A stretch of 64,000 nucleotides of DNA, taken from contig CAWIVN010000021.1 of assembly GCA_963839515.1 (NCBI GenBank), positions 1-64,000 on the forward strand. The letters run 5' to 3'. This stretch comes from Fredericiella sp963839515. Its GTDB lineage: Bacteria > Chloroflexota > Anaerolineae > Caldilineales > Caldilineaceae. Below are positions 34,460-43,707 of this stretch, piece after piece. Numbering within the stretch: the first letter of the stretch is position 1; the number at the start of each line of letters is the position of its first letter. The position numbers were made by a program, and so were the translations under genes. The notes below the pieces were generated by a model, which was given only the letters and a program-made list of their open reading frames with translations, was not told the DNA's origin and searched no databases.

Positions 34460-35710
34460 TCACTGCATGCTGCGCTCGATGAGGGTTACGGCTCGGCCGA
34501 CGCCGTCCTCGGCCCGAATGCGGGCGCCGAGGGCGGCGGCGCGCTGGCGCATGGGCTGGTCTGTAACCGCGGTCTGGATGGCGGCGGCCAGGCTGCCGGC
34601 GGTGAGATGGCGGCGGGCAACGGGCTTGGGACCGACGCCCAGGTCGTAAATGCGCTGCGCCCAGAAGGGTTGGTCGGCGAAGAAGGGCGTGACGACGGAA
34701 GGGACACCGGCTGCGAGGCCGGCGGCGGTGGTGCCGGCGCCGCCGTGATGGACGACGGCGGCCATGCGTGGGAAGAGCCAACTGTGCGGGGTGGAGCCGA
34801 CCATAAAGACGTCGTCGGGCAGATCTTCCTTGTGCAGGCCACCCCACCCTGCATAGAGCACGCCGCGTTGACCGGTGCGGCGCAGGGCGTCGAGCGCCAT
34901 GTCGGCGGTTTCGCGGGGCTTGTTGCTGGCCATGCTGCCAAAGCCGATGTAGACGGGCGGCGGTCCGGCCGCCAGGAAATCGAGGAAGTCCTCCGGTGGC
35001 TGCCAGCCTGCGGCCGCGTCGAGGAACCAGTAACCGGTGACGTGGCTGTGCGCGTCCCAGTCCTGTGGCGCGGGCAGTACGGCCGGGCTGTAGCCATAGA
35101 GCACGAGCTTGCTGTGTTGATCCAGCCAGGCGAACGGGCCGGTCAGCGGTGCGGGTTTCATGTCCAGAACCTGCGTACGCGCCTTGTTGTCGGCGCTGCG
35201 GAAGCTCTGCCACATCATCTGGCGGGCAAGGCGATGCGTGAGGCCGTTGGCCCAGGTGGTGAGCGGCGTCTGCGGCAGAGGGGTGAGGACGCTGGGGAAC
35301 TCGCGCGTGGGCGCAAACGGGTAGAGATAGGCCTGGACGAAGGGAATGTCAAGCTTTTCGGCCAGGGCGGAACCGGTGAACACGCCGCCCAGGCCACCAA
35401 CGATCAGGTTTGCTCCCTGGCAGGCGGCGAGGCCGGCAGTGGCTGCCCGAACTGACAACTGTTGTGCAGCCTGCGCCTGGACGGAGAGGATCTTGAGCAT
35501 GTTGCCGCCTTCGAGCTGCAGCTTCTGGGCGAAGGCCTCGACGTTTTCGCTGATGGGTACAAAATCCAGGTTATGGCCCGTGACCAGGCCCTGGAAGTCA
35601 GATGAGGCAAGGACTGTGACGGCATGGCCGGCAGCCTGCAGGCCTTGGCCGAGGGCGACGTACGGCTGGACGTCGCCGCGGCTGCCGGATGCGAAAATCT
35701 TGATGTTCAT
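34460..35710 (-). CDS. GT1-family glycosyltransferase (UGT/sterol-glucosyltransferase-like)
   Basis: 416 residues. The N-terminus (IFASGSRGDVQPYVALGQGL) is the acceptor domain of the GT1/UGT80-type enzymes. The C-terminal nucleotide-sugar domain has VYIGFGSMAS and VHHGGAGTTAAGLAAGVPSV followed by DQPFWAQRI, the donor-binding region. These enzymes transfer glucose or a related sugar from a UDP or TDP donor to lipids, sterols or natural products. There is no signal or transmembrane helix. The start codon at 35710 has no obvious ribosome binding site but begins exactly at the conserved strand. Confidence 0.92.
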   Translation of the reverse strand: MNIKIFASGSRGDVQPYVALGQGLQAAGHAVTVLASSDFQGLVTGHNLDFVPISENVEAFAQKLQLEGGNMLKILSVQAQAAQQLSVRAATAGLAACQGANLIVGGLGGVFTGSALAEKLDIPFVQAYLYPFAPTREFPSVLTPLPQTPLTTWANGLTHRLARQMMWQSFRSADNKARTQVLDMKPAPLTGPFAWLDQHSKLVLYGYSPAVLPAPQDWDAHSHVTGYWFLDAAAGWQPPEDFLDFLAAGPPPVYIGFGSMASNKPRETADMALDALRRTGQRGVLYAGWGGLHKEDLPDDVFMVGSTPHSWLFPRMAAVVHHGGAGTTAAGLAAGVPSVVTPFFADQPFWAQRIYDLGVGPKPVARRHLTAGSLAAAIQTAVTDQPMRQRAAALGARIRAEDGVGRAVTLIERSMQ

Positions 35711-35720
35711 GAGGGTAAGT

Positions 35721-35840
35721 ATGCCCTTGACTCAATTCTTTGCCAACAAAGAAGCTGTGTTCCAAGTGCTGGGCGAACGCTACCTGATGGACATGCGGCG
35801 CAAGAATGAAGCCATGTTTTCACGTAAGATCATGCCATGA
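35721..35840 (+). CDS. possible small protein or gene remnant
   Basis: 39 residues from an ATG with GAGGG 6 nt upstream (MPLTQFFANKEAVFQVLGER, then MDMRRKNEAMF). It is divergent from the GT1 gene by only 10 nt. It could be a real small ORF or the remnant of a larger gene. No family recognised. Confidence 0.3.
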   Translation: MPLTQFFANKEAVFQVLGERYLMDMRRKNEAMFSRKIMP

Positions 35841-35934
35841 TTATCAACCAGCAGAAACTCATGCGCTATAATCGAGGGTGTATCGCCTTGGAAAGTTATC
35901 AAACAATCGGTTCACATCGGAGGCTGTAAGCACG

Positions 35935-37299
35935 ATGAGCACACAAACCCGGCAGTTGGAGCTACGCGGAACACTGACGTCGGCGGATATGCACCGGATG
36001 AGACCCACCTTCGTCGATGTTCCCGAGGGTGTGACGGACATTCATTTTACGTTTCGCCACAGCCCCCACTTCGGACCGGATCAGAAGCTGCCGCACCAGA
36101 TCAGCATCATGATCTTTGACAGCCATGGCCCGCGCTTTGAAATCTCGCAGCCGGACGACGAAGGGATATCGATCAACACGGTGCGGACCTCGCCCGGCGG
36201 AATTAACGGGCCCATTCCTGCAGGGCGCTGGATGGTGTTTATCCAAGTGTTCCGCCTGCTGTCGGAAGAGCCGGTGGAGTATGTGCTTACCGTCGATATG
36301 GCGTTTGAGCCCTTAGCGGGAAAAGCAGTTACCTGGCCTGCCCCGGTGACCGGCGGCCGCGGTCCAGGTTGGTACCGCGGCGACCTGCACGCGCACACGT
36401 TTCACTCGGATGGTTCGTGGGATATCCCGGACCTGGTGGCATTCTGGAAACGCCAGGGCGTCGACTTCATGACATTGAGCGACCACAACACCATTTCGGG
36501 CCTGGCGCAGGCAAGAAGCATGGCCGACAAGCAGTTTTTGGTCATGGGCGGCATTGAACTCTCCACCTTCTTTGGCCATGCAGTGGCAGTGGGCGCCCGG
36601 CAGTGGCTTGACTGGCGCAGAATGGATGGCAGCGAGATCACGATGCCGGAGCTGGCGCAGCGCGTGATCGACGCTGGCTGCCTCTTTGTCATTGCGCATG
36701 TCATGCACCCGGGCGATCCAGGGTGCTGCGGCTGCCGCTGGGAACACTATGACATGATGCCCGGCAATGCTACGGCCGTCGAAGTCTGGAACGGGCCGTG
36801 GGAATACTTCAACCAGGAATCGCTGCTGCTGTTCTACCGCTGGCTCAACGCGGGCCATCGCTTGACGGCCACGACGGGCACGGATCTGCATGGCCCGCCC
36901 CCACCGGATGTGCGCGGCGCCGTGAATGTCGTCTACGCCGAGGACCTGACAGAGGATGCGATTGTTGCCGCGCTCAAGGCGGGACGGTCGTACATCAGCG
37001 CAGGGCCGACCCTGCTGCTGAATATCAAGACAGAATCCGGTACGGAAGGCATGATTGGCGACACCGTGCCGGCGGAAGCTGCGACGGCGATCGTGCGCTG
37101 GAGTGGGGCACATGCGGGCGATTATGTGCGCTTTGTGGTCAACGGCAGAGCCTACCACGACAAGATCGTGAGCGAATCGGGTGAAGTGCAGTGGCCGTTG
37201 GCAGCCGGCCAGGCAAAGTGGTGCAATGTCGAGCTGCGCGACGGCGACGACGGCCTGTGGGCAGTTACCAACCCGGTTTTCTTCGCCGGCAGCAGGTGA
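35935..37299 (+). CDS. CehA/McbA-type PHP metallohydrolase
   Basis: 454 residues from the ATG at 35935 (MSTQTRQLEL). GGAGG is present but about 12 nt away, so the start has some uncertainty. Residues 1-135 are a beta-rich N-terminal domain. The PHP phosphoesterase domain begins at GDLHAHTFHSDGSWD (about 148), with metal ligands HxH, then MTLSDHNTISG and later FVIAHVMHPGDPG and TATTGTDLHG. A beta-sandwich C-terminal tail follows. Family members hydrolyse phosphate or carbamate esters; the substrate is not deducible. The gene is convergent with the peptide ABC operon, 10 nt from the permease stop. Confidence 0.88.
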   Translation: MSTQTRQLELRGTLTSADMHRMRPTFVDVPEGVTDIHFTFRHSPHFGPDQKLPHQISIMIFDSHGPRFEISQPDDEGISINTVRTSPGGINGPIPAGRWMVFIQVFRLLSEEPVEYVLTVDMAFEPLAGKAVTWPAPVTGGRGPGWYRGDLHAHTFHSDGSWDIPDLVAFWKRQGVDFMTLSDHNTISGLAQARSMADKQFLVMGGIELSTFFGHAVAVGARQWLDWRRMDGSEITMPELAQRVIDAGCLFVIAHVMHPGDPGCCGCRWEHYDMMPGNATAVEVWNGPWEYFNQESLLLFYRWLNAGHRLTATTGTDLHGPPPPDVRGAVNVVYAEDLTEDAIVAALKAGRSYISAGPTLLLNIKTESGTEGMIGDTVPAEAATAIVRWSGAHAGDYVRFVVNGRAYHDKIVSESGEVQWPLAAGQAKWCNVELRDGDDGLWAVTNPVFFAGSR

Positions 37300-37309
37300 C
37301 GTCAGCGGA

Positions 37310-38191
37310 TCATATGATGCGCAGCCTGGGGTTGCTCACTTCGTCCAGGCCAATGTGAATCAGGTAAAGCGCCAGGAAAAGGACGATGAGCGTTACGACC
37401 GGGGCCATCCACCACCACCAGAGGTTCTGGAAAATGGCGCTGTAGCTCAGCGCCCAGTAAATCATCATGCCCAGCGTCATCTGGCGTTGAGGGCCAAGTC
37501 CTATGATTGACAGGCCCGATTCGGCCAGTACGGCGGCAATAAAGGCGTTGACGAAGTTGGCGCCCAACCACTGCGCCATGTGAGGGATCAGCTCGCGCAC
37601 GACGATCTCCATGCCGCCCATACCCGAGAGCAGCGCCAGCTGCACAAAGCCGCGTTCCTTGAGACTGAGAACCTGGGCGCGCACCTGGCGCGCGGGCGAT
37701 GGCCAGGCGAAGGCGCCGATGATGATGGCCAAGGTGACCACGTTGACACTGCGCATCAAGGCTGAGATCAGGATGAGGAAGAGCAGTGACGGCACGGAGA
37801 GAAAAACGTCGATCAGCATGCGCAGCACGGCGTCAACCCAGCCGCCGAAGTAACCGGCCGTGAAACCGATCAGTGCACCAAGCACGGTGCCCACGGTAGC
37901 GGCAATCAGGCCGATCAGGATCGAATTGGGAATCGCCTCCGTCAACTGAATGGCGACGCTCTGGCCCAAGGCAGTGGTGCCGAGCAGCGTATCTTGCAGC
38001 GGCGGCTGCCGCGGCGGGAAGCTGCCGGCCATCTTTAGTTCAGGTGGGATGAACCGCCCGGCGATCAAAGAAACCAGCAGCATGGTCAGAAAGATGGTGG
38101 CGCCGGTCGTGAAGCTGCGGTTGCGCAGCAGATCCCACACGAGCCCGTGGCGGCCTTCCGTCATCTGTTCTTGCAGCGGCACAACGGCCAT
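37310..38191 (-). CDS. oligopeptide-type ABC transporter permease (DppC-like)
   Basis: 293 residues from the ATG at 38191. It has an N-terminal helix (FTTGATIFLTMLLVSLIAGR), five further membrane segments and the EAA-loop-like region (QLALLSGMGGMEIVVRELIP). It forms a heterodimer with the preceding permease. The start lies 3 nt after the upstream stop with GGAGG upstream, so the two are translated together. Last gene of the operon; no terminator is visible in the 10 nt before the convergent neighbour. Confidence 0.93.
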   Translation of the reverse strand: MAVVPLQEQMTEGRHGLVWDLLRNRSFTTGATIFLTMLLVSLIAGRFIPPELKMAGSFPPRQPPLQDTLLGTTALGQSVAIQLTEAIPNSILIGLIAATVGTVLGALIGFTAGYFGGWVDAVLRMLIDVFLSVPSLLFLILISALMRSVNVVTLAIIIGAFAWPSPARQVRAQVLSLKERGFVQLALLSGMGGMEIVVRELIPHMAQWLGANFVNAFIAAVLAESGLSIIGLGPQRQMTLGMMIYWALSYSAIFQNLWWWWMAPVVTLIVLFLALYLIHIGLDEVSNPRLRII

Positions 38192-38194
38192 AAG

Positions 38195-39217
38195 CTATTT
38201 GCCTCCTGACCCAGCATAGCGGATGCGGGGATCGATCAGTGGGTAGGCAATATCGATCGCGAAGTTCGCCAGCGCGACCGAGAGGATGATCATGAGGACG
38301 CCGCCCTGGATCAGCGGGTAGTCAAGGCTCTTGATGCCGTTGTAGACCTGGTAGCCCACGCCTGGATAGGCAAAGATGACCTCAGTAATGAGCGCGCCGC
38401 CGACGATGTGGCCCATGGCAATGGCGAAGCCCGTGGCCTGCGGCAGGAGCGCATTACGGAAGGCATAGCCCCACATGACGCGCTTCTCACGCAACCCCAT
38501 TGCTTCTGCATTCAGGATGTAATCCTCCCCTTTGAGCGCAATGATCAGGCTGCGCATGCTGAGAAACCACCAGCCGAGTGAGACCAGCAGGATACTCAGC
38601 GCAGGCAGCATGGCATGGTGCAGTACGTCTAGTATAAAGTCCAGGGTAAACCCGGGCCGGCTGCCCACTGAGTACGCACCGGAGAGCGGGAAGATGGGCC
38701 AGATGAAGGCGAAGAGAAAGATCAGGATCAGGGCGAGGATGTAATAGGGCGTCGTATACAGCAGCAGGGCGATCGGCACGATAAAACGAAAAGCCCCGGC
38801 TTTGCGCCCGCGCCAGCCGATGGCGGCGCCCACGACCGAGCCGAGCAGCCAACTCAATATGGTTGTTACCGTCAGCAAGCCGATGGTCCAGGGCAGTGCG
38901 CGCAAGAGCAACTGCGACACCGGCGCAGGGAAATTGCTGATCGAGATGCCCATGTTACCGCGCAGGAGCTCGCGCCAGAAGCTGATGTACTGTATCCACA
39001 GCGGCTCGTCCAGTCCAAAGCGCGCGCGATATTCTGCAATCATGGCTTGCGCATTCACACTGCCACCCACCGAGGCCATATTGGCGAAGATTGCCGTCAT
39101 CGGCTCGCCCGGCACCAGGCGCGGCACAAAGAAGACCACGGTCATCGAAATGAAAACCGTTATAAGCAGGAGCAGGAAGCGCCTGCCGATGTAGCGAGAA
39201 TAGGCGGTCATGGGCAT
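38195..39217 (-). CDS. oligopeptide-type ABC transporter permease (DppB-like)
   Basis: 340 residues from the ATG at 39217 (GAG nearby; the ATG at 39211 is also possible). N-terminus RYIGRRFLLLLITVFISMTV and the long first loop (RARFGLDEPLWIQYISFW) are typical of DppB/OppB. The EAA-loop region is EAMGLREKRVMWGYAFRNAL. A family B hairpin (39229-39303) lies in the short leader after the binding-protein gene. Confidence 0.93.
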   Translation of the reverse strand: MPMTAYSRYIGRRFLLLLITVFISMTVVFFVPRLVPGEPMTAIFANMASVGGSVNAQAMIAEYRARFGLDEPLWIQYISFWRELLRGNMGISISNFPAPVSQLLLRALPWTIGLLTVTTILSWLLGSVVGAAIGWRGRKAGAFRFIVPIALLLYTTPYYILALILIFLFAFIWPIFPLSGAYSVGSRPGFTLDFILDVLHHAMLPALSILLVSLGWWFLSMRSLIIALKGEDYILNAEAMGLREKRVMWGYAFRNALLPQATGFAIAMGHIVGGALITEVIFAYPGVGYQVYNGIKSLDYPLIQGGVLMIILSVALANFAIDIAYPLIDPRIRYAGSGGK

Positions 39218-39228
39218 GCTCTCGATCC

Positions 39229-39303
39229 GTAGGGGCACGAGGTCCGGCGGTAATAGCCTCGCCGTGGCGGCGATCGATATATCGCCGGACCTCGTGCCCC
39301 TAC
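39229..39303. repeat. family B hairpin repeat, copy 2
   Basis: Perfect 21-bp arms (39229-39249 and 39283-39303, GTAGGGGCACGAGGTCCGGCG and complement) with a 33-nt loop containing the inner pair TCGCC/GGCGA. It is intra-operonic, between the binding-protein and DppB-like genes. Confidence 0.95.
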
Positions 39304-39317
39304 CTACAAATATCAGG

Positions 39318-41147
39318 CTATTGACCGGCCGGGTGGATTCCGGGCACCCAATCTCCGGTCTCGGGTGATTTGTAGCCGGTGAGCAGCAGGTTCATGGTTG
39401 CCCACCAGTTGACCGGCATCATCCACGGATTCTCGGCATTGGGCCAGCCTTGCCAGTATGTGGTGTTGAAGGGAACGAGCGCCGGCGCCTGCGTCAGCGG
39501 CGTGACGGGCAAGTCCTCATACCAGATTTCCATACCGCGCTTGAAGATGTCAACCAGGGTTGCCTCGTCGGCATTTTTGCCCAACGCAGAGAGCATCTCG
39601 TCTACCACCGCATCGTACGCGGGATTCTTGTAGCGGAACGAGTTGCGCTCGTACCAGGGCGCCGGTTGACCCACCGGTACATAGAACTTGCTGTGGAAAA
39701 GCTCCATGTCCTCGTAGATCGTGCCGGGGCAAAATGCCTGCGGGGCCGCGATGTCCCAACTGCCGGCGAGCCGGGCCGATTCCTGAACGGCTCCGGACAA
39801 CGGCTGCAGCTGCACGGCGACGCCGCCGGTCGTCAGCTGATCGGCCACCACCTGGGCCACCTTCATGGCCTCGGCATCGCCGGAGTCGGTCAGCATCACT
39901 GGGGCCAGGGGCTGTCCATCCTTGGCCCAGACTCCGTCGCCATTTTTGGCGTAACCGGCAGCGGTGAAGAATTCTTCCGCCTTGGCGGGATCATAGGTCA
40001 CTGCGCTGTTGGCGACAATGTCCTTGATCGCATCCATGTATGGTTTCAGACCGGAATACGCCGGATAGATCGTATTGGCCGTAGCCGTGGAGCCTTCGTA
40101 GGCGAGGGTGACGATCTGGTCGCGGTCGATCAGACTGGAGACCGCCTTACGCAAGTTCGGATCGTTAAACGGCGCGTGATCGTTTTGGAACAGCAGCGCG
40201 CGCGGGCACGGATCGTACCAGGCATAGGGTGCATCTTTCAGCCAGGCCTCGACATTGGGGTTGCGTTCTTTGACGGACACAAACGCGCCCGGTGAGAGAA
40301 TGCCGATGGCGGGAGTATCGATCTCATTCGCCGTCATAGCAATCGCCACACTGGTTTCTGGCCCGACGTGGATGAAGTTCACCTTTTCGGGCGCAGGCGT
40401 GACGCCAAACACCTCGGTGCCCCACCAATCGTCGCGCCGCACATAGGAAAAGGCCGATTCCGTGGCACTTTCCAGCTTGTAGGGGCCGGTGCCGACCGGC
40501 GGATCGTTGGCGAAGGTAACCGGGTCTTCGACGCCGTTCCAGATGTGCTCGGGTTGGATGGTGATACCGCTCCAGACGGGAACGGCCGGGAACGCTTCGC
40601 GCACGAGATGGAGGCGGGGGTTCGGTTCGGTAAGGATGAACTTGACCGTCAGGTCGTCGACCTTCTCCACATTGGCGACGGCCTTGTTGGCCTCGTTGGC
40701 CCACGTCATGCCGGGATTGTCGCGCAGCATGGCGTAGGTGAAGACTACGTCGTCGGCGGTGAAGTCTTCGCCGTCGCTCCACTTGACGCCCGGGCGCAGC
40801 TTGACGGTAATCTCGGTAAAGTCGTCATTATATTCGTAGCTTTCCGCCAGCCACGGAATATAGTCGCCGGTCTCCATGTTCAGGTAAAACAAGTATTCAT
40901 ACACCATGGCGCCCAGCCCGGTGCGCGAGCGGTCGAATCCGGGGGCATAGATGTTGAAGTTGTTCGTGCTCGCAAACGGCTTGGACACTGCAATATTGAG
41001 CGTTTTCGCGCGTTCCATGTCGACGGGAGCAGCGGCGGGGCCAGCGCCCGGGGCGCCGGCGGGGACGGCGGCCGTACAGGCAGTCATGAGTAGAATTGCG
41101 GCCAGCAGGAACAGGGAAATACTTGTTCGGTTTAGCAGCTTAGTCAT
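39318..41147 (-). CDS. ABC transporter substrate-binding lipoprotein, SBP family 5 (peptide/oligosaccharide)
   Basis: 609 residues from the ATG at 41147 (GGAG upstream); the frame continues to 41306 without a start signal. Lipobox LLMTAC. Family 5 features: PWLAESYEYNDDFTEITVKL, then LRPGVKWSDGEDFTADDVVF, and late FRYKNPAYDAVVDEM. Such proteins capture peptides, or oligosaccharides in some Thermotogota and Chloroflexota. It is placed after the two ATPases and before the two permeases. Confidence 0.94.
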   Translation of the reverse strand: MTKLLNRTSISLFLLAAILLMTACTAAVPAGAPGAGPAAAPVDMERAKTLNIAVSKPFASTNNFNIYAPGFDRSRTGLGAMVYEYLFYLNMETGDYIPWLAESYEYNDDFTEITVKLRPGVKWSDGEDFTADDVVFTYAMLRDNPGMTWANEANKAVANVEKVDDLTVKFILTEPNPRLHLVREAFPAVPVWSGITIQPEHIWNGVEDPVTFANDPPVGTGPYKLESATESAFSYVRRDDWWGTEVFGVTPAPEKVNFIHVGPETSVAIAMTANEIDTPAIGILSPGAFVSVKERNPNVEAWLKDAPYAWYDPCPRALLFQNDHAPFNDPNLRKAVSSLIDRDQIVTLAYEGSTATANTIYPAYSGLKPYMDAIKDIVANSAVTYDPAKAEEFFTAAGYAKNGDGVWAKDGQPLAPVMLTDSGDAEAMKVAQVVADQLTTGGVAVQLQPLSGAVQESARLAGSWDIAAPQAFCPGTIYEDMELFHSKFYVPVGQPAPWYERNSFRYKNPAYDAVVDEMLSALGKNADEATLVDIFKRGMEIWYEDLPVTPLTQAPALVPFNTTYWQGWPNAENPWMMPVNWWATMNLLLTGYKSPETGDWVPGIHPAGQ

Positions 41148-41253
41148 AATGTACCTCTCCTCGATGATAGATAGGAAAGACAGGACACGATGAGCCGATC
41201 TGAGTACGTTGGTAATCCCAACTTGGTTGGTGGCGTCTCCTTTCGCAACGCGC

Positions 41254-42300
41254 CTACGTGAGCGCAGCTCCTTCCTGAATGCTTGAAGTGTGAACGAGCA
41301 GTTCATTCATCCGGTCAAACGCCAATGTCGGCGCGTCCTGATGCAAGTAACAGGTGGCCGCCCGCCGCGGGTCAGTTTGAAAGAACGGCGGAGCATCCTG
41401 CAGACAACGATCAAAAGTATGCGGGCAGCGGGCAGCAAAAGGGCAGCCGCGGCCACTGTGGGCCGCAGCTGCCAGGGGCGAAGGTTCTTGTTCCGCCGCC
41501 CACAACCGGTCCGGATCGGGCCAGGGGATTGAGCTGACCAGCAGTTGGGTGTACGGGTGTTGCGGATCCTTGACGACGAGCGCCGCGTCGCCGGCCTCGG
41601 CGACGTAGCCGCGATAGAGCACGATGATACCGTCGCATATCTGGTAAGCGGTCGTGAGATCGTGCGTGATGTAGACCAGCGAAATGCCGTACTCGTCACG
41701 CAGCTGGCGCAAGCTGGCCAAGACGCCGGCACGCAGCGAGGCGTCGATCATCGATACCGGTTCGTCGGCAATGATCAGCTTGGGATTGAGCATCAGCGCC
41801 CGGGCAACCATAATGCGCTGGCGCTGACCGCCACTCAGCTGGTGCGGGTAGCGTCCCAATGTCTCTTCCGGGCGCAATCCCACGGCGAGCAGGGCATCGA
41901 CCATCAGCCGGCGAACTTCCTGGTTGGTGTGCGCCAGTCCGAACTTCTTGAGCGGCACCTCCAGCACGTGGTCGACCTTGTACAGCGAATTGAATGACTC
42001 GAACGGGTCTTGAAAGATGGCCTGCACGTTCTGCCGGTACCTGCGGTGGTCGGCGCCGCGCAGCCGCCGGAGATCCTGGCCTTGGTAGAGGACGCTGCCC
42101 TCTGTAGGCGTTTCCAGGCCCAACAACAGGCGTGCCATCGTGCTTTTGCCGCTGCCGCTCTCCCCGACAACCCCGGTGATGGAAGGGCGGGTTGCGTCGA
42201 TGCCGAAGGTGAAATGGCGCAGGGCAACCGTTTCGGTACGTTCGCCCACGCCACTGCTGAAAACCTTGGTGACATTCCTGGCTTCGAGTAGCGCGGTCAC
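41254..42300 (-). CDS. oligopeptide-type ABC transporter ATPase (DppF-like)
   Basis: 348 residues from a GTG at 42300 that overlaps the upstream stop as GTGA (42297-42300). Walker A GESGSGKST, Q-loop QAIFQDPFESFN, signature LSGGQRQRI, Walker B LIIADEP and switch H in ITHD are all present. Instead of the usual DEPVSALD the D-loop reads DEPVSMIDAS, as in other family members. The C-terminal oligopeptide-transporter extension has a Cys cluster (RGCPFAARCPHTFDRC). Confidence 0.94.
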   Translation of the reverse strand: MTALLEARNVTKVFSSGVGERTETVALRHFTFGIDATRPSITGVVGESGSGKSTMARLLLGLETPTEGSVLYQGQDLRRLRGADHRRYRQNVQAIFQDPFESFNSLYKVDHVLEVPLKKFGLAHTNQEVRRLMVDALLAVGLRPEETLGRYPHQLSGGQRQRIMVARALMLNPKLIIADEPVSMIDASLRAGVLASLRQLRDEYGISLVYITHDLTTAYQICDGIIVLYRGYVAEAGDAALVVKDPQHPYTQLLVSSIPWPDPDRLWAAEQEPSPLAAAAHSGRGCPFAARCPHTFDRCLQDAPPFFQTDPRRAATCYLHQDAPTLAFDRMNELLVHTSSIQEGAALT

Positions 42301-43298
42301 GTCACAATCTCCGCGGTTTGGGCCGGCGAGCCGGTTTTGAGTTCGTGCAGATGGCAGGCGGCCCACTGCTCGTGGGCAACCAGGCGGTACACCGGCGGTG
42401 TCGTAACACACTGCGACATAACGTAAGGACAGCGGGGGTGAAAAACGCAGCCACTGGGGCGTTCCGCCGCCGAAGGAGGGACACCGGCCGTGGTATCGGC
42501 CGGCGCCTGCCGCTCCACCAACGAGGGAAGGCTGTCCATCAGGAGCTGCGTATATGGATGGGCCGGCCGGCTGAAGATAGAGCGCACCGGACCTTCTTCG
42601 ACCAGCTTGCCCGCATACATGACCCCGATCCGCCCGGCAAACTGCGCCATCAGCCCCATGTCGTGCCCGATGAGAATGACCGCTGCGTTCAAATCGGCTT
42701 GCGCCTGGCCCAACGTCTGCATGACCTGGCGCTGCACGACCACATCCAATGCACTGGTCGGTTCATCGGCGATAATGAGGCTGGGCTCGAGGCTCATGGC
42801 AAGAGCAATGCACACGCGCTGCTTCATACCACCGCTGAGTTGGTGAGGGTACATGCTGGCAACACCGGGCTGCAGCCCGACGCGACGCAACAGTTCATCC
42901 AGCCGTGCGCCGACCTGGTCCTTGGCTACCGGCACATCATGACTCGTGAGGCCGTCGGCAAATTGTTGGCGAATGCGAATCACCGGATTCAGGGAATTCA
43001 TGGCGCCTTGCGTGACCAGGGCCACGCGCGCGAGCCGGCGCTGGCGCATCTCTTCGTCGTCGAGTTGCAGAAGATTTTCGCCATCCAGGCATATCTCGCC
43101 GGACTCGACGACACCTGGCGGGCGGATGAGGCGCATGATGGCGAGGGCAATCGTCGACTTACCGGAGCCGGATTCGCCGATCAGGCCAAAGCGTTCGCCG
43201 GCCGCGACATCGAACGAGACATCGTCTACCGCTTTGATCGTGCCGCGTGCCGTATGGTAATAAACGCGCAGGTTTTCGACGTGCAGGATCGGTGGCAT
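42297..43298 (-). CDS. oligopeptide-type ABC transporter ATPase (DppD-like)
   Basis: 333 residues from the ATG at 43298 (MPPILHVENLRVYYHTARG); no clear ribosome binding site, but this is where homology begins. Walker A GESGSGKST, signature LSGGMKQRV, Walker B LIIADEPTSALD, switch IGHD. The C-terminal cluster SGCVFHPRCPYVMSQC fits the Fe-S or Cys-containing extension of DppD. First gene of the five-gene operon. Confidence 0.94.
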   Translation of the reverse strand: MPPILHVENLRVYYHTARGTIKAVDDVSFDVAAGERFGLIGESGSGKSTIALAIMRLIRPPGVVESGEICLDGENLLQLDDEEMRQRRLARVALVTQGAMNSLNPVIRIRQQFADGLTSHDVPVAKDQVGARLDELLRRVGLQPGVASMYPHQLSGGMKQRVCIALAMSLEPSLIIADEPTSALDVVVQRQVMQTLGQAQADLNAAVILIGHDMGLMAQFAGRIGVMYAGKLVEEGPVRSIFSRPAHPYTQLLMDSLPSLVERQAPADTTAGVPPSAAERPSGCVFHPRCPYVMSQCVTTPPVYRLVAHEQWAACHLHELKTGSPAQTAEIVT

Positions 43299-43656
43299 GA
43301 GATATCCAGAACAGCCTTGAGTGGAAGTGGGCTCTCGTGACAGTTGGAATCCGCAGAACAAGCGCGGACGGAATCCGGTGCCGATATTGAGTAATCTATG
43401 GGATGGGCGCGGTTGTTACAACCACAAGTATACACGTGTCTCAATCGTTTGCCAATAGGATTCCGAGACGACGGGTGCGTATCAGGATTTTAGACTTCGG
43501 GAAACGGATCTCTCGTCCGGCCCGCACGCCTTCGTGCGGAAACTCGGGCACGTAGGCGTGGTGCGCCGCAAGCGGACGGCTCGCAAGCAAGGGATGGAGT
43601 GGAATGGAATAGTGGGCGATCGGGAGGAGTCTAGGCTTGGCGGCGCCGTTTTTGGA
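43299..43656. other. intergenic stretch upstream of the peptide ABC operon
   Basis: No gene seen. It must contain the operon promoter on the minus strand. A small hairpin CCGCACG...CGTGCGG lies near 43520. The right end runs into the 51-nt palindrome. Confidence 0.4.
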
Positions 43657-43707
43657 CAGCGTGATTTATTAGAACGCTTCCTGGAAGCGTTCTAATAAAT
43701 CACGCTG
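43657..43707. repeat. 51-nt perfect palindrome overlapping a stop codon
   Basis: 25-bp perfect arms 43657-43681 (CAGCGTGATTTATTAGAACG and on to CTTCC) and 43683-43707 around a single central T. The minus-strand gene ending at 43692 has its last five codons and its TAG inside the right arm. It is AT-richer than its surroundings. It would form a very strong hairpin and may be a terminator or a recently duplicated inverted segment. Confidence 0.95.

Noticed and set aside
35721..35840. 39-codon ORF as a toxin or leader peptide
   Set aside because: It is polar, without a membrane segment, and has no antitoxin or attenuator structure; kept only as a low-confidence feature.
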